Below are positions 32,657 to 41,875 of a stretch of 64,000 nucleotides of DNA, in pieces. The translations under genes were made by a program, and so were the position numbers. How positions within the stretch are numbered: the first letter of the stretch is position 1; the number at the start of each line of letters is the position of its first letter. The notes beneath the pieces were generated by a model, which worked only from the letters and a program-made list of their open reading frames with translations, was not told where the DNA came from and did no database searches. This stretch comes from Spongisporangium articulatum (lineage in GTDB: Bacteria > Actinomycetota > Actinomycetes > Actinomycetales > Kineosporiaceae), in the NCBI RefSeq assembly GCF_044465595.1, contig NZ_JBITLV010000002.1, forward strand, positions 186,001 to 250,000, given 5' to 3'.

Positions 32657-33838
32657 GTGTACAAAGGCGTACGCACACGCGTCCAGATCATCCTTGTTAC
32701 CGTGCTTCTCGTGGGATTCCAGCCCGGGAACGCAGCCGGGGCGGCCGCCGCGCCGCCCGTCGGTCCGGCCGGCACGGCCTTCTACGATCCGCCTGATCGT
32801 TCGCCCGCCGGGCGGCCCGGTGACGTGATCCGGTACCGGCGGGTGGCGGCGCTGCCCGGCACCCGGGCCTGGCGCATCCTCTACGTCTCGCGCAGCGCGC
32901 TCGACCGGCCGATCGCCGTGTCGGGGCTGGTCATCGTGCCCACCCGACGCATGGACGGTCCCCGGCCGATCGTCGGGTACGGGCACGGCACAGCGGGTCT
33001 CGCCGACTCGTGCGCGGGGTCGCTGTCCCCACTGTCGGTCGCCGGGCAGGTCGTCGGCGCGCTGGTCAGGGGCTGGGCGGTCGCCTTCACCGACTACGAG
33101 GGGCTCGGCACTCCGGGGCTGCACACGTACCAGGTCGGCCGCAGCGAGGGGCGGTCGGTGCTGGACGCCGTGCGCGCGGCCCAGCGGCTACCCGCGGCCG
33201 GCCTCGGGTCGTCGAATCCGGTCGGTTTGTGGGGTTATTCGCAGGGCGGGGGAGCGGTGGCCTGGGCGGCCGAGCTGCAACCGGCCTATGCGCCGGAGCT
33301 GAACCTGGTCGGGGTGGCGGCCGGCGGCACTCCCGCCGACCTGCGCGCGGTGGCGGACAAACTGAAGGACACGCTGATCGGCCCGATCCCGCTGGCCATG
33401 ACCGCGCTCGGGTTCGACGCCGCCTACCCGGACTTCCACTTGGACGAGCTGCTCAGCGACCGCGGTCGTGAGGTGCTCGGCAAGGTGAAGGTCGACTGCA
33501 TGGCCGCCATCGCGGCCCGGCTGGCCGGCCGCTCGCTCGCCGGCCTGACGAGACGGGACCCGTTGCAGGACGAGGTCTTCCTGCGCCGCCTCGACGAGAA
33601 CCGGCTCGGGCAGCACCCACCGAATGTGCCGGTCCTGCTCGTACATGGGCGCAGCGACGAGGCGTCGCCGATCGGGCAGGCCCACCAGCTCGCGAAGGAG
33701 TACTGCGCGGCCGGGGTCGACGTCACGTGGAAGACGTTCTGGGGTGATCACCTCGTGGCCGGGGTGACGAGCCAGCCGACGGTGCTGCGCTTCCTGGCCG
33801 ACCGGTTCGAGGGAAGACCGGTCACCACCACCTGCTGA
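32657..33838 (+). CDS. Secreted lipase of the secretory (LIP) lipase family
   Basis: 393 aa alpha/beta-hydrolase. A signal peptide (KGVRTR then IILVTVLLVGFQPGNAAGAAAA) directs export. The mature protein has PIVGYGHGTAGLADSCAGS near 105, nucleophile elbow GYSQGG with Ser near 193, acid Asp in VHGRSDEASPI near 335 and His in WGDHLVAGV near 367. A C-terminal Cys pair may form a disulphide. It likely hydrolyses triacylglycerols or other esters outside the cell. I chose GTG 32657 because AGGTGG (32646-32651) is well spaced; GTG 32648 would overlap that site. Two nucleotides separate it from the opposing lipoprotein stop. Confidence 0.85.
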   Translation: MYKGVRTRVQIILVTVLLVGFQPGNAAGAAAAPPVGPAGTAFYDPPDRSPAGRPGDVIRYRRVAALPGTRAWRILYVSRSALDRPIAVSGLVIVPTRRMDGPRPIVGYGHGTAGLADSCAGSLSPLSVAGQVVGALVRGWAVAFTDYEGLGTPGLHTYQVGRSEGRSVLDAVRAAQRLPAAGLGSSNPVGLWGYSQGGGAVAWAAELQPAYAPELNLVGVAAGGTPADLRAVADKLKDTLIGPIPLAMTALGFDAAYPDFHLDELLSDRGREVLGKVKVDCMAAIAARLAGRSLAGLTRRDPLQDEVFLRRLDENRLGQHPPNVPVLLVHGRSDEASPIGQAHQLAKEYCAAGVDVTWKTFWGDHLVAGVTSQPTVLRFLADRFEGRPVTTTC

Positions 33839-33839
33839 G

Positions 33840-35009
33840 TCAGCCCAGGTGGGCGAGATCGAACAACCGGCCGTCGGCGGTCTGTCCATTTCCAGAGGCC
33901 GGCCGGCAGTTCTGGCCACCCCATACGAACAGTTGGCCGCGACCCATCGCCGCGGCGGAGCCGGACCCGCACTGGTCGGCGGGTAACGAGAGCCGGTGCA
34001 GTTCGCCGCGGGCACTCGAGTAGGCCCAGGCACCGGTGGCCGTCACCGCGTAGACGCCGTTCGCGTCCGCGTCGACCCAGCCGGGGTATTCGAGGACGGG
34101 CCCGTTGGGCACCGACATGTCCGAGGGATTGAATGAGGACGCCTTTGTCCAGGCGCCGTTGCGGGACGACATCGTGTACACGTCGGTGCTCTGCGTCGTG
34201 CCCACTCCGAGCCAGAGGGCGTCGCCGACGAAGGCCGACCAGAGACCGGTGAAGTCGCGGTCCGCGGCAAGTCGGGGCCCGGGCAGGGCAGTGATCTCCT
34301 CACCCGTGCAACCGTCGAGGACGTGCGTGACCAGTCCGGAAGCGCTCCTGACCGTGGCGGCCACGCCCCAGGGGCCGACGGTCAGCGAATAGACCGGAGC
34401 GCCGAGATGCAGTGCTTCCCAGGGTTTTTCACTCAACGAACCGATGATCACGGCGTCGGTCTTGGCCGGCCCCTGGCCTGTGCCCCCGGCGCCGAAAAAG
34501 AGTCGTCCGCAGCTGCTCACTCCGGTGGCGTAGGACAGGCCGGGCAGGTCACCTCGCGGAGTGAGTGGTTCCCAGGTCCGGTCTGCAAGTGAGTACACCG
34601 CGCCGTCGGTGCGGCTGGCGCAGGTGGAGGCGGCGCAGTTCTGCTGCCCACCCCAGACGACGAGTTTCGAGCCGACCACCAGCGCGGACGCCCCCGAACG
34701 GTTGCCCACGGTGGTGGGCGGCAGGGCCTTCCATGCGGCGGCGCCCGGGTCGAAGGCTGCGCTGCCACCGGTGTCGACGGTCGTCTCCTTCCACCCGGAC
34801 TGCCCACCCAGCACGATGTATTCGGTGCCGGTCCACACGGCGACGGCTCGTTCCCGGGGCGTGAGCGGCGCCGGAGGCAGTGCGACTCCCGCTACCGTGT
34901 CGACGTGGCTTCCGGGCAGCAACGACCCGGAGGGGCCGCCGCAGGCCGACAGGAACACCGCGAGCAGGACCGCCGCGGTGACGAGGGGTCGGACGGGACG
35001 GGATGTCAT
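33840..35009 (-). CDS. Kelch-like beta-propeller lipoprotein
   Basis: 389 aa. Lipobox LSAC at about residues 19-22 after a hydrophobic signal, so it is anchored outside the membrane. Kelch-type repeats with Gly-Gly and Trp spacing follow: VWTGTEYIVLGGQSG, AAFDPGAAAWKALPP, KLVVWGGQQN, GAVYSLADRTWEPL, and a terminal QLFVWGGQNC. This predicts a beta-propeller for protein or glycan binding. The ATG at 35009 overlaps the previous stop (ATGA); an ATG at 35021 is an alternative. Last gene of a three-gene operon of exported proteins. No specific function known. Confidence 0.75.
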   Translation of the reverse strand: MTSRPVRPLVTAAVLLAVFLSACGGPSGSLLPGSHVDTVAGVALPPAPLTPRERAVAVWTGTEYIVLGGQSGWKETTVDTGGSAAFDPGAAAWKALPPTTVGNRSGASALVVGSKLVVWGGQQNCAASTCASRTDGAVYSLADRTWEPLTPRGDLPGLSYATGVSSCGRLFFGAGGTGQGPAKTDAVIIGSLSEKPWEALHLGAPVYSLTVGPWGVAATVRSASGLVTHVLDGCTGEEITALPGPRLAADRDFTGLWSAFVGDALWLGVGTTQSTDVYTMSSRNGAWTKASSFNPSDMSVPNGPVLEYPGWVDADANGVYAVTATGAWAYSSARGELHRLSLPADQCGSGSAAAMGRGQLFVWGGQNCRPASGNGQTADGRLFDLAHLG

Positions 35010-36265
35010 CGCGCTGCGCATTGGTTCAGATCCCCCATGTCCTGATGATCCGCGTCATCGTAGACGAGGTGGTCAGCCCGTTCGACCAGGTCGGAACCCT
35101 TCAGCAGCGCCCGGGGGACCACCGCGTCGGTGCGTGAGACGACGACGCAGGTGGCGCGGACGGTGGGAACGGGCACCGGACCGGCCGCCGTGGTCCGGCG
35201 GGCTTGCATGACGTCGGAACAGATCTCGTGGTAGGTGCCCATCAGACCCGTGCGCGCCCGTGACGACTCGACACCGGGCCAGTCCTGCAGCGCCGGGCAC
35301 ATCTCGTCGTAGTAGGCCAGGATCGCCGGCGAGACCGAGGCGGTCCCGAAGACCTGCCACAGTCCGTCGCTGAGGGTGCGGAGCCGTTCGTGGCGCGCGG
35401 ACGACCTCAGGGTGGACAGTGAGGCGATCTCCTTCGCGGGCAGGTAGGCGGCCGCCAGGATCGCACTTTGATCCGTGAAAGTACGCGGCAGAGGTTGTTT
35501 CGCTTCATAAGCTCGCGCCCAGTGGTGTTCCGCGGCCAGTTGGCGTGCACCCAGGTACCGAGCCGCGTCGAGCCCGGTGGGGAATGGATGGCTGAGCCAG
35601 ATGCCCTGCAGCCGCCCGAGCCCGCTCAGGTAGCTGAGGCGCTGGGACGCGAAAGATGCCCCTACGAAGGAGGTCACGCGGCTGCCTGTGCGCTTCTCGA
35701 CGGCACCGACCGCTGCGGCGTACTCGTCGGGTCTGAACCCCCACCCGCCCGGCGTCCCCAGACCGCAGGCTTCGACGACCGGAAGCGGTTCGTCGCGCCG
35801 TCCGCCCCGGATCCGTTCGTATCGCGCGGACAGGGCGTCGGCGCAGCGAGCGTCTACCTCACGGGTGACCCACGGCTCCTCTAGCGCGATCAGGCGATTC
35901 GACCGGATGCTGCTGGGCAGCCGGCTGCGCATCGCCCCCAACTGGGTCGCCGTCGGGGCGGGCACGCCCGGCCCGCCGAGGTCGACCAGTGTGGCGGTGG
36001 CTCCCGGCGCCCCCGGACTGGTGACGAACCGAATGGTGCGCGTGCCGACCGTGACGCTGCGGCAGGCGGTCCGCACCTGGTCGGCGCAGGTCGGCCCGGT
36101 CGCCTCGGTCGCGTCCTCGCCGCGCCCAGGCCCGGGGTCCGCGGGAGCCGAACAGGCGGCCAGGCCCATCGTCGTCGCGGTGAGAACGGCCGCCAGCGTG
36201 CTGATCCGGGAGGGGCGGGAGGCCCGGTGCCGGGCCCCCCACCCGCCCGTGACGATTCCTACCAT
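35006..36265 (-). CDS. Exported lipoprotein with alpha/beta-hydrolase-like pattern
   Basis: 419 aa. A signal peptide (SRISTLAAVLTATTMGLAAC) ends in a lipobox with acylated Cys near residue 38. The remainder recalls the secreted TAP-type alpha/beta hydrolases: TLVDLGGPGVP near 91, a nucleophile-elbow-like SFVGASFASQR near 198 (G-A-S-F-A, a variant of GxSxG), and a C-terminal strand CVVVSRTDAVVPRALL followed by DDADHQDMG carrying a possible catalytic His. The weak motif makes activity uncertain. The ATG at 36265 overlaps the upstream gene by 7 nt and the end overlaps the Kelch-like gene by 4 nt, so all three are co-translated. Confidence 0.68.
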   Translation of the reverse strand: MVGIVTGGWGARHRASRPSRISTLAAVLTATTMGLAACSAPADPGPGRGEDATEATGPTCADQVRTACRSVTVGTRTIRFVTSPGAPGATATLVDLGGPGVPAPTATQLGAMRSRLPSSIRSNRLIALEEPWVTREVDARCADALSARYERIRGGRRDEPLPVVEACGLGTPGGWGFRPDEYAAAVGAVEKRTGSRVTSFVGASFASQRLSYLSGLGRLQGIWLSHPFPTGLDAARYLGARQLAAEHHWARAYEAKQPLPRTFTDQSAILAAAYLPAKEIASLSTLRSSARHERLRTLSDGLWQVFGTASVSPAILAYYDEMCPALQDWPGVESSRARTGLMGTYHEICSDVMQARRTTAAGPVPVPTVRATCVVVSRTDAVVPRALLKGSDLVERADHLVYDDADHQDMGDLNQCAAR

Positions 36266-37266
36266 CCGGGATCGGTGTACTTGTCGTTGTCGTACTGGCA
36301 GGCGTTGCCGCACAGCCGGGTGGTGAGCCAGGCGTAGTCCGCGTAGGTCAGCTCCTGCGAGGAGTTGTAGGTGCGGGCAGCCATGGCGAAGTCAATCTGG
36401 AGCTGATCGCTGGTCGAGCCGTACCAGCCCGTCCCCATCGAGTTGCTGTTCGAGTCGGGGTAGATCTCGATCTTCGACGAGCAGTAGATGTACGGCACGG
36501 TCACCGACGCACCGCCGTAGCCGAGGGTCGCCGAAGCGCCGTTGTTACAGCTCTGGGATGGCTTCGGAGCCCAGTTGTCCAGCGTGTCCATGCGTCCTTC
36601 CGTCCCCGACCAGGGGCGCGAACGGATGGTGAAGTCCGTGATGTTGCCCTTGGCCGGGTCAGCCAACGCCCACCGGTTGTAGACCCAGTTGCGGGTGCCG
36701 GGAGCCTGCCACTTCTCGTAGCAGGTCACCAGCTTGTTGTCGTTGGCGCTCCACGGGTTGTCCCACCAGACTGTTCGGCAGCCGCCGCCACGCTTGGTCA
36801 TGCCGCTCGAGCTGACCACGGCGTCGGCCGGTAGCCCGCCGGTGCTGGACGTGACGTCGTCGGAGTCGGTACCGCCCACGACCACACCGAAGCCCGCCGG
36901 TTCGGTACTCGTGGCCGGACGGCTGAGGAACTGGACCTCAGCCGGCTCACCCTTGGTGACGAGCATCGCCTGGCCCGCCCCGTCAGGCAGGTCGGTCCTG
37001 ACCACGGTGACGTCCTTGGTCCGGACCAGTCGCCCACGCCGGGCCTCGTCGTCCAGGAACGTCTTGACGCGGTCCTTCGACCTGCCGACGGCCTTGTCTC
37101 CCCGGACGAAGTCCGCCGTGTCGGTCGAGGCCTTGACCACGGTTCGCGTCACCGGTGCCTGGACCTGTGCGGCGGATGCCGAACCGGCCTGGCCCGCAAG
37201 GGCCACCGCCGCCAGGACGCACATGGTCGAAAGCGCAGAAAAATGGCTGCGCAGAGCTGTTTTCAT
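36259..37266 (-). CDS. Secreted protein of unknown function
   Basis: 335 aa. Signal peptide MKTALRSHFSALSTMCVLAAVALAG... with probable cleavage at SASA-AQ near residue 33. A charged segment (about 45-95, rich in Lys, Arg and Asp) precedes a domain with many aromatic and Cys residues (GGGCRTVWWDNPW, VTCYEKW, CNNGAS, YIYCSSKIEIYPDS, LCGNACQYDNDKY). This suggests a disulphide-stabilised extracellular beta domain. I recognise no family. The ATG at 37266 is preceded by GGTGGGGG; the frame extends upstream but lacks signal-peptide character. First gene of the three-gene exported-protein operon. Confidence 0.65.
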   Translation of the reverse strand: MKTALRSHFSALSTMCVLAAVALAGQAGSASAAQVQAPVTRTVVKASTDTADFVRGDKAVGRSKDRVKTFLDDEARRGRLVRTKDVTVVRTDLPDGAGQAMLVTKGEPAEVQFLSRPATSTEPAGFGVVVGGTDSDDVTSSTGGLPADAVVSSSGMTKRGGGCRTVWWDNPWSANDNKLVTCYEKWQAPGTRNWVYNRWALADPAKGNITDFTIRSRPWSGTEGRMDTLDNWAPKPSQSCNNGASATLGYGGASVTVPYIYCSSKIEIYPDSNSNSMGTGWYGSTSDQLQIDFAMAARTYNSSQELTYADYAWLTTRLCGNACQYDNDKYTDPGW

Positions 37267-37393
37267 GTTCCCCCACCCTCTATCGGTTGACATGCCGAAC
37301 GAGGGCTCGCCCAATGCTTGCAACCCCCCCCGGGCGGCTTGCAGAACGTAGCAGGCGGGATCAAAAGGCGGCAAGGGTTCGATTCGGACACTG

Positions 37394-40300
37394 CTACGGA
37401 AAGGTCGCGATCTCCGTCAGCCTGATGAAGGCGCCGAGCTCGAGCAGGCCCTTCGTCGAGGTCGGCATGTAGGCGGTCAGCGCGCTCGAGCGGATCAGCA
37501 CGGTCAGCCACTGCGCGCGCGACGCGGCCACGTTCACCCGGTTGCGGTCGAGCAGGAAGCCCATGCCGCGGGGCACGTCCCCCTGCGACGACGCGGTCAT
37601 CGAGATGATGGTCACCGGTGCCTCGCGGCCCTGGAACTTGTCCACCGTGCCGACCTGTACCGCGCCGAACCCGGCCGCGGCCAGGCGTTTCCGGATCAGG
37701 TGCACCTGGGCGTTGTACGGCGCAACCACGAGAACGTCGGCCAGGGTCAGCGGTCGCGGGGCGGCCGGCGGGGCGTGCCACGTCGTCCCGACCAGCCGGC
37801 GCACCTGGGCGACGACCTCGTCGGCCTCCTCGGGTGACTCCGACCCGCGCTGGGTGTGCTCCAGCCGGACCACCTGCAGCCCGGGCTCGACGCCCTCCAG
37901 ACGCCGTTCCGCCGTGCACGGGTGAGCCGACAGGCGGCCCTCGTACGACAGGGCCGAAACGCGCTCCGCCAGCGCGGGATGCATCCGGTACGTGTCGGCG
38001 AGGAAGTACCCGAGCTCGGGTGGCATCGTGTCGTGGGAGTCCATCAGCCAGCCGAGCGCCGAGGCGTCCACCGGCTCTGCGTGTACGCCCTTGCTGACCT
38101 GCGGCAGTTGCTGCGGGTCGCCGAGCAGCAGCAACCGCTTCGCCGCGGCGGAGGCCGCCATCGTCGGGGCCAGCGCGAACTGGCCGGCCTCGTCGACGAC
38201 CAGCAGGTCGAGCTCGGCGTCGGCCAGGTCCCGGCTCGCGTAGGCCCACACGGTGCCCCCGAACACGCACCCGCCGCTCGACGAGGAGTCGTCCACGAAC
38301 GCCCGGGCGGCAGCGTTGTCCCGCAACGAGATCCGGCCCGCCCCGGGCGTCTCCGGGCGGATCTTGCCCACCCGGCCCGGCTCGAGCCCGGCCTCGATCA
38401 CGCCGTCCAGCAGGTGCTCGATCACCGAGTGGGACTGCGCGACCACCCCGATCCGCCAGCCGTGCTCCTCGACCAGCCGCCGGATCACCCGGGCCCCGGT
38501 CCAGGTCTTGCCCGTCCCCGGCGGGCCCTGCACGGCGACGTACGAGTCGTCCATGCCGAGCAGCGCCGCCACGGCGTCGTCGACCACGGAACCGGTGTGC
38601 GGGAGCGCACTCCCGGGACGCAGCCGGGGCGGGCGGCGCAGCAGCAGGTCGATCGCGGCCCGGTCGGGCAGGACGCCGTCCGCGGCCTCGGCGGTGAGGG
38701 CGGCCATCGCCGCCTCGATCACCTCGGTGGACGGCGGGCGCGCCGGTACCAGCGCCTGCGGCAGTGCGTCGTGGCGGGCGTCGGCCGGCGCGGTCTCCAC
38801 CAGTTCCACCTGCGACTCGTCGTCCCCTACGACGATCTCGAAGTCCCGGGTGGTGCCGAGCATCGAGCGTTCGGGCACGTCCACCCCGGGCGGCACGGGC
38901 TCCCCGTACACGGCCGCGGCCTTCGTCTTCGGCGTGCTGCCGGGCCCCCACTCGCCGGTCAGGCGGACCCGGCGGAAGTGGTTCCGCTTGCCCGCCGGGA
39001 CGTTCCAGTCCTCGACCACCTCGGCGTCGAGCACCTGGAACACGTCGCGCTGGGGTCGCCAGTACTCCACCGGCAACCCCAGGCGTTCGAAATGCTCCCA
39101 GTAGAACGGGGCGTTCTCGCGCCGGTAGTAGCCGCGCGCCTCGGCCAGCATGGCGAAAGCCTGCTGCCCGCCGGTGCGTTCGGCCCGCACGAGCGGGCCG
39201 GCAAAGCTCATCAGGCGCGTGAACACTTCGTCCGGCGGGGTGACCTCGGGTTCGCCGGGCACGGCCGGCGGCCCGGAGAACGTCGGTGCGTCGGGCTGGT
39301 CCAGCAGCCAGTCGCGCAGCAGTCGGGTCGACACGCAGTCCAGCCGGTTGTACTCGGTGATCGCCTCCCGCCGGGCCTGTGCCTCGGCCAGCTCGCCGCG
39401 GTCCCGGTGCTCGCGGTACTCGTGGTACGCCACGATCGATGCGTCGCCGGCCGTCACGTCGGAGCCGGAGCGCTTCGGCATGTAGAACGGCTCGAGTTTC
39501 TTGATGCTGTAGGACGGTTGGGAGATGCGCACCGCCCCCCGCACGGTTGCGTACAGGTCGACGAGGACGCCGTCGCGCAGCAGGTCGTCGAGCTCGTCCT
39601 CGAACCGGTGGTACCGGCGGGTCAGCCGCAGCAGCGCGCTGCGCTCGTAGGCCGCGTAGTGGTAGACGTGCAGGTCCGGGTATGCGCGCCGGCGCTCGAG
39701 CAGGTAGCGCATGAAGCTCTCCAGCGCCTCCCGTTCACCGTCGCGGTCGTCGGCCCACCAGGGGCGGAACGTGCCGTCGACCTCCAGTGCGCCCCACAGA
39801 TATTCGAGCCCCCAGAGGGTGAGGTCGCGTTCGACGTAGAGCGGGTCGCCCTCGAAGTCGAAGAAGACGTCACCGGCGGACGGTGCCGGCAGGGTCGACA
39901 GCACGGCCCCCGCCATGGGCGTCGGTTCCACGAAAACCGCTCGCGGCTGGCCGTTCTCGTCGACGCCGGCGTCCAGTTGGCGCTGCTGCAGGGCGGCCTG
40001 GGCGACGAGCTTCTCGAACGTCGCGGGCGCCATCCCGGGTGGACGGTGGCCGGCGCCGGCCGCCGCCAGGTCCGCGACCGTGCTCAGCCCCTGCTCGCGC
40101 AGCTTCAACCGCTGGTCGACCCGGACCCCGGCCACCAGCAACAGGTCCCGCCGGTCCGCGATGGCCGCCGCGCACTCCGCGCACCGCCCGCACGACGCGA
40201 ACCGCGGGTCGTCGAACTCCAGCGGACCGTCGTCCGCCCGGTGCTCCTCGAGCATGGCCAGCAACCGGGCCCGCCGTTCGACGAACACCGGCAGCACGTC

Positions 40301-40840
40301 GTCCAGCGCGAACGTCTGCCGCTCGCCGCTGCCGAGTTCCAGCGCCCCCTCGGGCGCGACCGGCAGCCCGGCCCGGGCCAGCTGCTCCGCGTACGCCGCG
40401 ACCTGCAGCAACGCCTTCGGCCGAGCCTGGCGGGCCAGCTTCGCGTCGCTGACCAGCCACGTGTCACCCACCCGCTCCACGAAGTCGGCGTACCCCAGGA
40501 ACGACCCGTCGAAGAACCCGGCCTGGAAGACCACGTCAGGTTTCTCGTCGAAGGCGGCCAGCGTGCGCGCGTGCATCGCCAGCAGTTCCGCCCGGCGGTT
40601 CGCCTCCGCCCGGGGGAGGACCGTGACCGACCGCCCCGCGCGCCGCATCGCCGTCAGCACCGCGGCCTCGTGCCGGTCGCCCAAGTCGGCGATGTGGGCC
40701 AGCAAGGGGTCGTCGTCCGCGGCCAGGGCGTCGATCCGCCCGAGCCCCTTGTCCAGGGCGCGGAGCACGCCGTACTCGCACTGCGACGCCGCAGTCAGGT
40801 CCGAGGCGCTCCAGACGACGTCCCCGTCGACCACGAGCAT
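37394..40840 (-). CDS. TM0106-type RecB-like nuclease fused to a superfamily 1 DNA/RNA helicase
   Basis: 1148 aa in three parts. (1) RecB-family nuclease (about 1-240): GYADFVER...WLVSDAKLARQ active-site region, with one Cys near 20 (SQCEYG) and a CGRCAEC triplet near 216, the one-plus-three pattern of Fe-S-stabilised Cas4/AddB nucleases. (2) RNase H-like exonuclease (about 310-520): FFDFEGDP, HVYHYAAYE, EYNRLDCVST. (3) SF1 helicase (about 700-1140): Walker A GPPGTGKT near 768, DEAGQF near 882, and VDKFQGREAPV near 1088. It probably unwinds and degrades damaged or foreign DNA. ATG at 40840 with GGGAGG upstream; divergent from ribokinase. Confidence 0.88.
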   Translation of the reverse strand: MLVVDGDVVWSASDLTAASQCEYGVLRALDKGLGRIDALAADDDPLLAHIADLGDRHEAAVLTAMRRAGRSVTVLPRAEANRRAELLAMHARTLAAFDEKPDVVFQAGFFDGSFLGYADFVERVGDTWLVSDAKLARQARPKALLQVAAYAEQLARAGLPVAPEGALELGSGERQTFALDDVLPVFVERRARLLAMLEEHRADDGPLEFDDPRFASCGRCAECAAAIADRRDLLLVAGVRVDQRLKLREQGLSTVADLAAAGAGHRPPGMAPATFEKLVAQAALQQRQLDAGVDENGQPRAVFVEPTPMAGAVLSTLPAPSAGDVFFDFEGDPLYVERDLTLWGLEYLWGALEVDGTFRPWWADDRDGEREALESFMRYLLERRRAYPDLHVYHYAAYERSALLRLTRRYHRFEDELDDLLRDGVLVDLYATVRGAVRISQPSYSIKKLEPFYMPKRSGSDVTAGDASIVAYHEYREHRDRGELAEAQARREAITEYNRLDCVSTRLLRDWLLDQPDAPTFSGPPAVPGEPEVTPPDEVFTRLMSFAGPLVRAERTGGQQAFAMLAEARGYYRRENAPFYWEHFERLGLPVEYWRPQRDVFQVLDAEVVEDWNVPAGKRNHFRRVRLTGEWGPGSTPKTKAAAVYGEPVPPGVDVPERSMLGTTRDFEIVVGDDESQVELVETAPADARHDALPQALVPARPPSTEVIEAAMAALTAEAADGVLPDRAAIDLLLRRPPRLRPGSALPHTGSVVDDAVAALLGMDDSYVAVQGPPGTGKTWTGARVIRRLVEEHGWRIGVVAQSHSVIEHLLDGVIEAGLEPGRVGKIRPETPGAGRISLRDNAAARAFVDDSSSSGGCVFGGTVWAYASRDLADAELDLLVVDEAGQFALAPTMAASAAAKRLLLLGDPQQLPQVSKGVHAEPVDASALGWLMDSHDTMPPELGYFLADTYRMHPALAERVSALSYEGRLSAHPCTAERRLEGVEPGLQVVRLEHTQRGSESPEEADEVVAQVRRLVGTTWHAPPAAPRPLTLADVLVVAPYNAQVHLIRKRLAAAGFGAVQVGTVDKFQGREAPVTIISMTASSQGDVPRGMGFLLDRNRVNVAASRAQWLTVLIRSSALTAYMPTSTKGLLELGAFIRLTEIATFP

Positions 40841-40877
40841 GCGTGCGTACCTCCCAGCGTCGCCTGCGGGGCAACGG

Positions 40878-40883
40878 TACCGT
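40878..40883 (+). promoter_or_regulatory. -10 box TACCGT of the ribokinase gene
   Basis: TACCGT precedes the GTG at 40891 by 7 nt, fitting a leaderless mRNA and supporting that start over the upstream ATG at 40843. Confidence 0.5.
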
Positions 40884-40890
40884 CGCGCGC

Positions 40891-41817
40891 GTGGACGTCG
40901 TCGTGGTCGGTGCGATCAACGTGGACTTCGTCGTCGAGGCCGAGCGGCTGCCCGGACCCGGGGAGACGGTGGTCGGCGGGGACGTGTCCCGGCACGGCGG
41001 CGGCAAGGGGGCGAACGCAGCCGTGGCCGCCGCCCGCGTCGGTGCCCGGGTCAAGTTGGTCGGCGCCGTCGGGGCGGACCCGACCGGTGTCGAGGCGCTC
41101 GCCGAACTGCAGGCCGAGGGCGTCGACACGGCCCAGGTCGCCGTCCTGCCCGGCACCCCGACCGGGGTCGCCCTGATCTCCGTCGCCGCCGACGGCGAGA
41201 ACCAGATCACCGTCGGCGCCGGGGCCAACGGCGCGCTGACCGCCCTGCACGTCGAGGCCGCGCTCACCGACGCGTTGTCCGGAGCCCTCCCCACCGGCAC
41301 GTGTGTGCTGGTCAGCACCGAGATCCCGCTCCCCGCGGTCGCTGCCGCCCTGCGCGGCGCCCGGCACGCCGGGGTGACCTGCGTGCTCAACCCGGCCCCC
41401 GTCGTCCCGGGGCTCGCCGGCCTGCTCGAGCACGAGCCGCTGATCACGCCGAACCGGTCGGAGGCCCTCGCCCTGGCGGGCGAGCTGGAGATCCCGGTGG
41501 ACGACGTCCGCCGCCTGTCCGCGCTGCTCGCCCACCGCACGGGGTCGCCCGTGGCGATCACGCTCGGCGCCGACGGGGTGGCCGTGTTCGTCGAGCACGA
41601 ACCCGAGGTCGTCCTGGCCCCGCGGGCGACGGCCCGGGACACCACCGGTGCCGGCGACACCTTCAACGGGGTCTTCGCGGCCCGCCTCGCGGCGGGGGAC
41701 CCCCTGTCGGTCGCGGCACGTTACGGGGTCGTCGCCGCGAGCCTGTCCGTCGAAGAGGTCGGCGCCCGCAGCGGGATGCCGTCGGCCGCGGCCGTCGAGG
41801 CCGCCCTGCGCCGCTGA
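40891..41817 (+). CDS. rbsK: Ribokinase / PfkB-family carbohydrate kinase
   Basis: 308 aa. PfkB signature 1 (HGGGKGANAAVAAARVG near residue 31) and signature 2 (DTTGAGDTFNGVFAARL near 250, with the catalytic Asp in TGAGD) are intact. The N-terminal VVVVGAINVDFVVEAERLPGPGET matches ribokinase. It phosphorylates ribose or a related sugar at the primary hydroxyl with ATP. No sugar transporter or other ribose gene is nearby, so it may serve salvage of free ribose, for example from nucleosides. GTG start supported by the promoter. Confidence 0.88.
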   Translation: MDVVVVGAINVDFVVEAERLPGPGETVVGGDVSRHGGGKGANAAVAAARVGARVKLVGAVGADPTGVEALAELQAEGVDTAQVAVLPGTPTGVALISVAADGENQITVGAGANGALTALHVEAALTDALSGALPTGTCVLVSTEIPLPAVAAALRGARHAGVTCVLNPAPVVPGLAGLLEHEPLITPNRSEALALAGELEIPVDDVRRLSALLAHRTGSPVAITLGADGVAVFVEHEPEVVLAPRATARDTTGAGDTFNGVFAARLAAGDPLSVAARYGVVAASLSVEEVGARSGMPSAAAVEAALRR

Positions 41818-41862
41818 GGCGTGGGCCACCTCCGGGCGGCCCGGGACGGTCTGTGGATTCCG

Positions 41863-41868
41863 TACTAT
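41863..41868 (+). promoter_or_regulatory. -10 box TACTAT of the cobG-cobH-cobIJ operon
   Basis: TACTAT lies 7 nt before the GTG at 41876, predicting a leaderless transcript. This leaves no 5' UTR for a cobalamin riboswitch. Confidence 0.55.
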
Positions 41869-41875
41869 CGCCGGT

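Noticed and set aside
37310..37345. C8 tract with nearby GCTTGCA repeats before the secreted-protein gene
   Set aside because: Short repeats around a homopolymer; no stable symmetric structure, and it may only reflect slippage.
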